Shown: positions 54,538-64,000 of the stretch, one piece after another
How positions within the stretch are numbered: position 1 is the first letter of the stretch
How the letters are laid out: each line of letters starts with the position of its first letter
Source: Telopea speciosissima
Taxonomy: Eukaryota > Streptophyta > Magnoliopsida > Proteales > Proteaceae
DNA length: 64,000 bases
Direction: 5' to 3'
NCBI RefSeq assembly: GCF_018873765.1
Contig: NC_057916.1
Location: forward strand, 10,744,001-10,808,000
Notes under the pieces: model-generated
The model's input: only the letters and a program-made list of their open reading frames with translations
The model's database searches: none
What the model was told of the DNA's origin: nothing
Translations under genes and position numbers: made by a program

Positions 54538-55397
54538 ATAATTTATTGAATGATAATCTTCGGAGTCAAGTTTACACTGTTTTTTCTTTTTTAGGAGTGC
54601 AAGGTCAGGATTTCTATGCTCTCTGTTCATTCCTACAATCTGCATTGCCAAATCAACCTTCTACGTGATTGAATCTAGTTGGAGGAAATCCTTGCCCCTC
54701 TTTTTATATGCAGAACCAGAGATTTACCCCTCATTTGAATATTGCATTTAAAACAGTTATAATTCCATCCAAATGTACAGATGTATATCCTGAAAGAAAG
54801 GAAAAGCAGAAACATTTGGCTGAAAGAAATGGTTCCATTGATGATAAAATGGCCATTTGAAGATATATGTTACAGGCTTATTGCCACCATTGGCGGAACC
54901 GGAAAAGAAAACAAATTAGTATGGTACAGAAAGGAAGAAGGCTTCCCCAGTAACCTAAAGAATTGAACCTTTCAGGATGTCTACTATATTTAAACTCTTC
55001 ATATGGTTCTTCTCTATTTGTACAATTTACTGCAGATGCAACATCACCAGACCTACAAAACTTTAGATTGGGGGAAAGGGAAATCAAAACAAGATAAATT
55101 TGTGTTGGTCCTGGCAGGCCAAGAAACAGCATCAGAAATATGGAAACAGAAGGGCAAATGAAATCCAAGCAGAAGACACAACTGAAGGTCAGGGCTCACC
55201 AGGGGTTAAATGTATATGTGAGTCCCGATAAATTTTGAAGCATCAGAATCCAGCTACATTGACCATGCAGTGACTGAGATTTTGTGCCACCAAAAGCTCC
55301 CTATCTTCAAAGGAAATGTTAGATATTCTCCAATTTAAATACACCAATCTTGAACTCAAAGGGAGCTGAACCACCATCATTTCACTGCCACTTGAAG
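54111..55397. other. Spacer and probable SIZ1 3' UTR
   Basis: Contains a CA microsatellite (54510-54533). About 55190-55397 is likely the SIZ1 3' UTR by position. No gene recognised. Confidence 0.5.
54510..54533. repeat. (CA)n microsatellite
   Basis: About 12 CA units in the spacer before SIZ1. Confidence 0.9.
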
Positions 55398-58300
55398 TTA
55401 CTCCGAGTCCAAGTCTATACAGAGATCCAACCTTGGCCTTACAGATCGTGGCTGGCGAGGGAAAGAAAAAGGGCTATCTGACTTTTGCCTATTTGTAGTT
55501 CTCTTGTCAGACCTGTTGTCATTCATACTCAGAAGCAAAGAAGCTGCAAAAGGAAATAAGCAAATGTCCATGTCAGAAAAGTGAGACAACTTCAGGTCTA
55601 TCATGCAAGAATTAAAATGATGAGATCTGGGCTTTCAATCTTCATCCCATTCACATGGTGTCCAAAAAAAAAAGTATGCGGAATTTCTATGAGCACTTGT
55701 GGATAATTATTGAAACTATTAAGTGGAAACAATTTTGATCTAGGAACTCTTTTTAAGTTGAGGAATGCTGCAGAGACTGTATCATCCAGGGGCCACCTCC
55801 AGGACACTTCATTCATAATGCAATAAGCCAACAAAAAAAAAATGATTTCGTGTGGCCCAAGGACACACCCATGATCCTGAACGTAGGCAGGTCAATGGTT
55901 AAGAGTGGTCTCCTTAGCGTCTCTCTTTTATTTCTGGGACAGACAAGCAAGGTAAGCTGTCGGTTGTTAGAAGGTAGACTCACACCCCATATCTGATATA
56001 AAGTCCTGAGGCCTCCCAAGGCATCAAGCCGAAGCATGTTGCAATAATCAAATTCAATCCTTTGACCAGCACGGATGTAAGGAAAACGAAAATATTGGAA
56101 CTTGATAGGAAGGGGATATACCAGTATCAGCTAAAGATTCCAACCTACCCTCCTTTGATGAAAATTTGTCTCTTGAATTCAAATTTGTGGATTCAGAGTT
56201 CCCACCGCACCCACTCCCACTTGCAGTCCCACCTCCACTGCTGCCACCAAGCCTGAGAGAAATCCAGTCTTCTGTGCGAATACCATTTGACATATCAGGT
56301 TGGTCTCTCAGGTTAGACTCTGCTGAGACACCTGCTGGACAAGTGGGCAGGAAAATTTGCAGAGAAGGGTCATCCCCCCCAAACCCCAATGGGTTATCAA
56401 CCAAGCCATCATTTATATCAGGAATGGACCGACAAACAAGAGCAGCTGGGGCTTGTGTAGCAGTTCCAACAGCTGTATCTGGAGCCAACACATAGCCATT
56501 CACTGGTGTAGGACAAGTAACAGAAGTACGTTGCACATCGACTAAGGTCTCTGAGACATCTGTATCAGTACCAAACAGTTGGAAACTAGAACCTGCCTGA
56601 GTACCAGATGGCAGTTGCCAAAGAGGCATCCCAAAATCATCGCCAGTACCATTGAAGAGACCCAGGCAAGAATTTCCACCAGTGGAAATACCTGGATCAT
56701 GGTATGAGTCAGGAATTCCAGAAGGGGGGACAGAAAAAACAATTTCACTGGGATCTGCTCGAACAGGGTCATAGGCTAAGGCGGTGTCGGTAGAAATTAG
56801 ATTTTCATTCTCTTCCTCTGAATCACTGAGAACAATAACATCTGCATTCACTGCAGAAGGATTCCTGTTGGCCACTCCATATGGAGACTCAAAATTCAAA
56901 GAAATAGAATCCAACTCATTGTCATTGGTGGTAGAGAAATCAAAATGTCCACCTCCCTCCTGATTAACACTTGGATCATCACCATCGCGACAGCTTCCAG
57001 TAGCACTGCTGCTCATTGGCATGATTTTTGGGCGATGGTTTTCCAACTTATCTTGCAGTCGATTTTCAGAGGATAGGGCACGGATTTCTTCAGGTTTGCT
57101 AACTTCCCAATGTCCATTGCTGTTCTTTCTTATTCCCAGCTTCAGACCAGCATGTCCTTCTGAAACACCTTCCTGTTTGATCTGCTTCGGAGTTTCTAAG
57201 GGCTTCATGTCTCCCTCAGTAACATATAGAGAGCCATCAGGTAAGTGCCATTGAGCAAGATCCCTACGCTCATTTTCATTTTTTACACGCCATGACCCAT
57301 CAGGCCTCACATCAATCTCATTAACATCTTCTCCACAATCTTGCATCTGTTACAACGAATTAAATAATTAGAAGAGCATTAGAAGCAACATACCAGAATT
57401 CAGAAGGTCAAGAGTAAGCACTACCTTAGTTGTAATGCGATTGAAATACGGGTCTATGATGAGATTCTCCAACGAGTAGTTCTTGAGACAAACGGGGCAT
57501 TGCCACTGCAGCCAAAAGTACAACTCTTGTTTAAATATTTCAAATAGTTTAACGAAGAAAAAAATACACACATAATAAGATGAACTCCTTGCCTTCCTGG
57601 AACGTTGATTAAGTTCAACGAAAGTGTCAAGATCAAAACAGCCCATATGAGCACAAGGCTTGAACCTGCCAGCAATCTTCATTCTAGACCCACTCATCTG
57701 CCATTCACATGGGCAAAAAAATTAAGATATTGCTGAGATATCTCACTACTTGGAAGCCCTGCCATCTCACATTCATTAGATTATGGAGGAAGTAATAAAT
57801 TAGCTAAGTTTATGTTTCAAGTTGAATAATATAAGGGTTATTGGGAAGTCAACTAATCCACAAGTAGAAGCAACAGAGTTTAGCGGGGATGAATTCACAT
57901 TTTTGCTATATCAGTAGAAGCCTGGACTGAATACCTTGTTGACATGCCAATGGTCCTACAAAGGACTCATCAAATGAAAATGACCTAGAAAAGATATTGG
58001 TTTTACTGGATTTTCAACAATCCTCACTTCTCACCTCATAATTCTTATATAATTATCAAAGCACCTTGAAAAAGATGGTTATTAGTCTTTTTTCCCTCCT
58101 CTCCCGTCTTTTTCTAGTTGGTTGTATTCAATGACCAAATTTAGGCTTCCAAGAAAACTACTAATGAAACGATGGTCACCGTGCATTCAAATGACATTAG
58201 TAGCAAATCGTAGATCATTGTAGAAAGAATATTCACCAAGGGTAATATGTCATTTTAGTAATGTGACACCCTTGCTGTAATTATTTTCTTTCCAATGGCA

Positions 58301-61300
58301 ATGGTCTTTTAATTTTTATTGTAGCAAGGAATGTGGGATCACGGAGCAACTAAAGAAAGATGAATAGACCAGTCACTTGCAAGTTGCGACAGGCTTTTGG
58401 AAGTTTTCCTGGTTCGTGGCCATAGTGTCACGGACAAATCTTTAGTGGAGTCTATCTCTGCCCGTACAACACCTTAGCCAATGTTTGACCAAGGCAAGCC
58501 TAAGGCCATTCAAGCCATCTTGATATTTACCCAACCTAATTTCACAACAATCGAAGAAACAATGAACATGGGTACTTTACTGCTCACCCAACTGTTCCTT
58601 GTCGTGCAGCCCATCATTAGTGTGACTCCAACTCATGGCAACACCAAGCCAACCATCATGACTAGTGACTACGCCCAAGGTGTAGTAATAACCCCACTCA
58701 AATGGCACAGAGAATATCGAAGGTTTGCTAAGCCTACGGCACAATTGCCCATGTCAATCGTCACTGTTGCACAGGGTGTGTTAGTAACCGACACCAACAC
58801 GGACCCATCCAAGGCACATCGAACCCAAGCAATGCCAAGGATAGGAACTCTTGCATGCAAGACACGGGATAGTCCACTCACTCAAGATCATATGCCATTG
58901 TCACACCGTTGTATATATGGTGCTAGTAGCAGCATAATCCCAAACATCTGCTCTATTAAGGTTTTAGGGTTATTTTTGTCTTTTTCTATTATTCTGCAGG
59001 TTATTTGTTCTGTTTTAGTTCTGGTTTAGTGTAAGTCGTGGGTACAAGGGTAGTTTAGTACTTGTACTCTTTATTTTTTGTCACCTTGTATATTATAAGT
59101 ATTAGGGAGAGAATCTGCGGCTAATAATTTCTAAACTAGCCGCAGGTCTTCCCTCTTCTCGGTAAACTGGTTTTTCTACCTTCTCTTCTCTGCTCTTCTC
59201 TTTTCTCTCTTCCATCTTCCTCTCATATCTGATTACAGAGTTATGATACTGTAACATGGTATCAGAGCATTGTAATCAGATATGCGATCTTCTTCACTTC
59301 ATCTCTTATGAGTTTCTCCTTCGGTTCTCACTTTCCGGTGTGCAGCCACCTCTTGCTGCATCTACTATTAAGTAAACACTCCTTCTCCCATTAATGGAGT
59401 ATCTTGTACCTGATTATATGCTTGTCTGTTGCTGCTGAGTTGAAGGTTCCATCGATTTCAGAACCCTACATCAATTTCGATTTTTCCATGAAAACCCTGA
59501 TAAAATCGATTGATGAGCACATTTATGTGTGAAATCTTAGGGCATAAAGCATACATTTTACCACAATGGACAGAGTTACTCGGTGCTTTCTTGTGCTTTT
59601 CAGGGTTTAGGTGAATTATTGTGAAAATGGAGGAGATGATGCTAAGGAGATGTTTTAAAGCTTTTTCGAGGTGTTAATAGTATGGATGCATAGCCCATCG
59701 AGTCAGCTTCGCAACGGTTCAAACGACACTTGATTCCGAGTTGAAACGAAGAAGTTATGGCCGTTTCCGTAACGACGCGCGAAAATGGTGTACAGGGGTT
59801 TATTTATAATTATTGACAGTCGGACGGGGACAAAGTGAAGCAGAAGTTCGGATTCCAGGGGCCTTAACATAATTATCAGAAGTTACTTTACTGTACCCGA
59901 AAGATTCCATTTGGAAGGCTATGGACAGTCCAACTTCAACTTGAGATATCTTGGGCTCCCCAACTCCGAATTGGACGACATTTGGGTCTATTTTGGGTGA
60001 TTTTTCGCAAGGAACACAATGGTGAGGCCTATATAAGCACCCTATGCTCCACGTTTTCTGAAAGACAGAATGGGTATTTTATTTATTCTTGAAGGAATCC
60101 TAGTCATCACCCTTACTCTCTCTCTCCTCCAACTTCTCAAGGGCACTTCTGGAATTCTACTTGGGATAGATTTATATTTTCTCATCTATGGAAGGTTGAA
60201 AAATCAAAGATGCTTTGATTTTATTGCTTGGAGAAGATATCTACAAAGAAAAGGAAGCACTTGTTAGAATTGGAAGTTTACTTTTCTAGAAATAGAAGGT
60301 CTATGTAAATAATCTTCTCTTCTTCTTCTTTCTATTTTTTTTCTTTTTTTTCTTTTTTTTCTTAGGATTCAAGGCATTGTCAAAGAGGAAAGAGAAGAGA
60401 ATATTCTCTTTTCTTAGGGAATATTTCTCCTACACTTCCATCTTCTCTCTTCTCCTCTCTTCCACCTATAAATACCCCCTACCTCTCTTGTAAAAATGGC
60501 TCATTCACTTAGTGAAATTTCTTCTCTTCTTCTCCTTCTAATTTGAGGTTTTTGGCTTTTCTAAGTTTTAGCTTGCTTTTTTTATTTTCATTTAATGGTT
60601 ATAATAGGTTTAGTTTATGCTTTAATTTCAATTTAAGTCTTCAATTGGGTTGTAATTTCTTAATTCTAGTTTAGGTTTTAAGCCTTCTAGTCTAAGTTCT
60701 TAAGTCGATGACAAGATTTGAAGATTTAGAAGAGGAGGCCATGGTAAGTCTATGCAAGTATTCAAGCTTTTCAATTACATTCATGCAAGCACATCCAGGT
60801 TTTACTATCTGAACTCTCAATCTCATTCTCCATCTCCTCTATCTCTCTCTATCTTCTTCTTCTTCTCCCTCTATTTCTTTTATTTTAATTTTATATGGTT
60901 GTGGTTTGTGGATGCATTTTTATTCCCTTATTTCTTTTTATGTGGTTAGTATGTGTGGCTGCATTTTTATTCCTTTCAATTCACTTTAGTTTGATAGGTT
61001 AGATGCTCATGTGTTAGGACGCCGATTTAATCCCTTAATTTTGTTAGATGCTTATGAGTTAGGATGCATTGATTTTCGTTAGTTTAATTAGTTTAATTTA
61101 ACACTTTAATTTGGTTCACTTTGCATTACTTTTAAGTTAGTTAAATAGAGTGGTGTATATCTCCTCGTGTTCGACCCGTAGCTACGATTGACCCGTACGC
61201 TTGCGGTTTTATTTTAACTCAAACATCGATCTTCATGGACTGTTGGTTTTTGGTGATTTTTCACTGAAGATTATGGGTTGTTTTTCTCTTGGTTGCTGCT

Positions 61301-62615
61301 GGAAATTGCTTCTACTAGAGTCTTGAAGATTTTACACTGCATTTGGTTTCGATTTTGGCTGCTTCACTATATCCCAGACAAATCGATTTTCTCTCTGGTT
61401 GGTACTTTGGTTTCTGCTTGTGTTGGTGAAGTTTTCCCTATTGATGGTTATATATTCCAGCATTGTTTGGTGATCACCTCCTGCTCTTGATTGGCCTTCT
61501 GCTCATAATCGATTTTTTTTTGGGATTTTTGGTGACCCTTGTTATCCTTCTTTTGTTGTTGCCACTCTGGTTTTGTGTCATGGCTAAGGCCAAGACTAGG
61601 GACATTGTTAATGTCCAGATCACATCTATTAAGCTCAAGGGGAGCTCAAATTACTTGTTATGGGCTCAGGCAGTTCGTGTTTATATTATGGCCAAGGATA
61701 ACTCCGTTATATTACTTCTGCCCCTCCTGCACCTGAGTCTAAAGAATATAATGAATGGGTCAAGGACAATGCTATCATTCTGATTTGGTTATGGAACAGT
61801 ATGGCACCAGACATTGCTGCCAATGTCATTTTTCATACTACTGCCAACCAAAACATTCAAAGTCTACCTAACAAGGAGATGTACATCGTTGTCTGTGTCC
61901 AATATTTCAGCCTTTCTGTCAAAATAATATATATATAGGTTATATACAAAAGAAATGTCGGTGTCCAAAATAGCAAGGATTTATCCGCAACAGAAAAGTT
62001 TTCAAATATGGAGATACCTCATAGGAAATAGGACAATAAATATTTCGCAAGCATGAGCAATCAAGCAGAAGAAGTATTTGCCACTAAACAAACGTTAATA
62101 TATGATGCAGACCAGTGACTATTACAGTATTACCTAGTGCAACCAACAAAATCATAAGCTTAGGAAATCAAATCAATATTACTTCCACCCAGCAACATAT
62201 ATGAGGGTGGATCTTGGTGCAACGGTTAGGTTGCTCCAATGTGACCAAGTGGTCACAGGTTCGAGTCTCTGGAAACAGCCTCTTTGCAAAGCAGGGGTAA
62301 GGCTGCGTACATTATGACACTCTCCAGACCCCACAATGGCGGGAGCCTCGTGCACTTGGTATGCCCTTTTTTTCAGCAACATATATAAAAATGGACAGAC
62401 AACTACACATCAAATGGGAATTACACTTTACAGAAACATGTATTACAACTTACAGGGCAGCGGAGATTGACTGTGATTGAATCTGCCACAACTTCCAGAT
62501 CACTGTCACTATCTGCATTATCAGTGGCAGTACCGCCACCAACACAACGGCGAACGCGAGCAAGAGAATCTTCAAATTGTTCACCAACCTGCTCCTTTGG
62601 AATCAAGTTCATAAC
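55398..62615 (-). CDS. SIZ1: E3 SUMO-protein ligase SIZ1, C-terminal 572 residues
   Basis: Nuclear SUMO ligase of the PIAS/Siz family, acting in phosphate, temperature, flowering and defence responses. Exons in window: 62615-62454, 57697-57593, 57505-57425, 57346-56122, 55543-55398; all phases agree. The first reads [20 protein letters not shown] and [20 protein letters not shown], then RCP, the start of the SP-RING. The next two complete it: [20 protein letters not shown] and [20 protein letters not shown], with the zinc-binding C, H, C, C, C residues in place. The long exon holds [28 protein letters not shown], a SUMO-interacting motif ([13 protein letters not shown]) and [11 protein letters not shown]; the last has [24 protein letters not shown] and most of PINIT are missing and should lie beyond the right edge. 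The donor after QRSRK is GC (AAG|GCAAGG). The 4.8-kb intron 57698-62453 carries retroelements. Confidence 0.95.
57698..58909. other. SIZ1 intron, SP-RING side
   Basis: About 57700-58320 is ordinary AT-rich intron. 58430-58905 is less AT-rich and repeat-like (GTGTCACGGACAAATC onward), with an open reading of no recognisable domain; it may be part of another LTR. Not assigned. Confidence 0.4.
58910..59256 (+). repeat. 5' LTR of the Copia fragment
   Basis: About 347 bp, with CTTGTATATTATAAGTATTAG in a TATA-like position and a CT-rich 3' part. The right edge is exact because of the primer site; the left edge is the nearest TG and less certain. Confidence 0.7.
59511..61225 (+). mobile_element. 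Solo LTR, 1.7 kb, nested in the Copia fragment (fossil)
   Basis: Begins TGATGAGCACATTTATGTGT and ends TTTTAACTCAAACA, with the 5-bp duplication TCGAT at 59506-59510 and 61226-61230. The interior is non-coding, with long CT-rich stretches and CTCGTGTTCGACCCGTAGC near the end. The start and end wording is that of long LTRs of some plant Ty3/Gypsy elements. Confidence 0.85.
61901..62189. other. SIZ1 intron between Copia fragment and Au SINE
   Basis: AT-rich intron sequence; nothing recognised. Confidence 0.4.
62190..62386 (+). mobile_element. Au-family SINE with perfect 13-bp duplications
   Basis: Body 62203-62373 between CAGCAACATATAT at 62190-62202 and 62374-62386. It keeps TTGGTGCAACGGTTAGGTTG, GGTCACAGGTTCGAGTCTC (B box), GGAAACAGCCTCTTTGC, GGGTAAGGCTGCGTACATTA and GGGAGCCTCGTGCACTTGG, ending in a T run as Au elements do. 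In a SIZ1 intron, antisense to the gene. Confidence 0.95.
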
Positions 62616-64000
62616 CTAGAGAATAAATGAAATGAAAACATGGAAAACTTAGTAGTAACATTAAATAATTAATAATTAAATAAATAAAGATATAACATGA
62701 AGTGACTACAGTTGAGGAATGATCTCAAGTAGAATTGAACAATCGCAGAACAAACCCACTTGACGATCATGACTAACATGTAAAGCCATTACAACAAATC
62801 AATAGCTAGAATTGAAGGTCAGAAGCAAAAGATAATACATATCCAATAAAATAATAATAGAATTCTAGCCACTTGATGTGCTTATCCGAAATTTCTGATC
62901 TAAATATCTTTACTGCCTACCATTCTCAATAATGCCTCATAACAATTAATTGAGGTGAGCCAGATATTCATGTTCTTCCATTCCACACTCTGACCATATA
63001 AAAAGATACTAAATCCACAACAACTCTACAAACTGATTCAGTATAAAATTTAGGTTATCGCAAAAAGGAAAACCCAAAACATCAAGAGACTCAGACTATT
63101 CACCAAATGAATTTTAAACTGGAACAATGGAAAAAAGTTATTAAAAAAAGTCCACAAAGAACCTGGTAATGTAGTTCTAGGTTGGTAGGAGACCAACTAG
63201 AAGCCAACAACCAGGATCTACTATGCACTGGGTAATTTGGCTAGGCCAAAATAGGTGAAAATTGTGAAATTAGGGTTAGGGTTTGATGGTTGGGTTAGGT
63301 CAAGTTGATGTAGTGGAGTCTACCAGTGAAGGTTACGTTAAGTTTCAATGGAGGAATGTGAGCTGGAATGGAATGGGCAGCAGATTATATTTAGGGTTTT
63401 GAGAAGTGGAAGATGATGGAATCTAGAGTTTAGAATGGGTGGATTGGGCAGCAACTTGGATCGAGCTTCCAATTAGGTGAGGGGACTAATCGATCCAATT
63501 ATGAGGTAATTTCAATGGTCAGTTTGGGCTGGGTGATATTTAGGGTTTTGGGGAATGAATGGAGATGGGGTTTGTTAGGGTTTTAGTGGGAGGATGGGGC
63601 TGCAATGTAGATCAACTTCTCCTATGGGGCAGGGGAGTATTTGATCAAAAGATGGTGAGATTTGGTTGGTTGGTTGGTTTGGTCTGCACAGGATTTTGAG
63701 TGTTCGGGAAATTGAAAATAAAAAGGGGAATCTTAGGGTTGCGCTGTGAGCGGATTAGAAGAAGAATTGTAGGGGATGGGGTGATTCAAACTCACAGTTG
63801 TTGCATAGATCCCTCGGCAGCAGCTTGTTTCAAGATGAAAACTTGAATAAAAAGATCAAAACTTGAAGGTGATGCAGATCCAAGCACTAGGAAGAAGAAG
63901 CCGAAACCATGAAGTGGCTGTTTTACTATTTTCGTTGGAGCCTTTTATTTTTTGTAATTTGTTTTTCTTTAAGTAGGGGTAAAACAGTCTTTTAGTGTGC
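62616..64000. other. SIZ1 intron or upstream sequence at the right edge
   Basis: No PINIT, PHD or SAP exon could be read here. 63240-63800 is G-rich with repeated phrases (TTTAGGGTTTTG at 63390 and 63540; GGGCAGCA at 63376 and 63447), suggesting an uncharacterised repeat. Confidence 0.4.

Larger units (their letters stand above)
58910..61900 (+). mobile_element. Ty1/Copia 5' end: LTR, primer site, gag start (fossil)
   Basis: The LTR (about 58910-59256) starts TGTATATATGG and ends GATACTGTAACA; the primer site TGGTATCAGAGC follows at once (59257-59268). After an inserted solo LTR, a gag N terminus of Copia type appears at 61580-61850 ([20 protein letters not shown], then [16 protein letters not shown] in other frames). 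No protease, integrase, reverse transcriptase or second LTR, so it is truncated and broken. It lies antisense to SIZ1. Confidence 0.8.

Noticed and set aside
58480-59030. 182-codon plus-strand open reading in the SIZ1 intron
   Set aside because: No recognisable domain; its end overlaps the Copia LTR and its codons look like chance reading of repeat sequence.
1-64000. CRISPR arrays, bacterial operons or origins
   Set aside because: No regularly spaced direct repeats; introns, SINEs and plant LTR elements show this is nuclear plant DNA.

Overview
The window is nuclear DNA of a flowering plant. Evidence is the spliced plant-type genes (TFIIF-beta, a PLAC8 protein, TFIIH p44, SIZ1), two full-length Au-family SINEs plus an Au tail fragment, Ty1/Copia and Ty3/Gypsy remains with the usual initiator-Met-tRNA primer site, and AT-rich spacers with long G, T and GT/TA runs. 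Introns up to 7 kb packed with insertions fit a medium or large genome, perhaps an early-diverging eudicot or a magnoliid; that placement is only an impression.

Layout, left to right. 1-2300: a Copia pol fragment beside a LINE ORF1 fragment. 5360-9605: first two exons of TFIIF subunit beta, minus strand, the rest apparently off the left edge. 11791-20799: a complete three-exon PLAC8-domain gene, minus strand, whose 7.3-kb intron holds an RTE-type LINE and a gag-protease-only LTR element. 20800-22805: a shared upstream region with a SINE. 22806-25074: an uninterrupted three-exon hAT transposase-like gene, plus strand. 25075-36170: mostly non-coding, with decayed coding-like sequence, several foldback or MITE-like repeats and a small secreted-peptide gene at 29341-29796. 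36171-48015: TFIIH subunit p44 (GTF2H2), four exons, minus strand, with introns enlarged by a Gypsy fragment, a LINE and nested LTRs. 48016-50309: a cluster of foldback repeats. 50310-51270: a gene of the syringolide-induced 14-1-1 type, minus strand. 52943-54110: a degenerate antisense 26S-ITS2-5.8S-ITS1 rDNA fragment. 55398-62615: the 3' two thirds of SIZ1 (SUMO E3 ligase), minus strand, with a Copia 5' end, a solo LTR nested in it and an Au SINE inside one intron; its SAP, PHD and most PINIT exons lie beyond the right edge.

The host genes are housekeeping or regulatory genes (Pol II initiation factors, a SUMO ligase) and do not form a pathway cluster. The most distinctive content is the set of short foldback repeats with GC-rich arms, the secreted peptide with a DY motif, the intact hAT-like gene, and the rDNA fossil. 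Two host genes (GTF2H2 and the 14-1-1-like gene) each carry one surplus base beside a short homopolymer, which may be assembly error.
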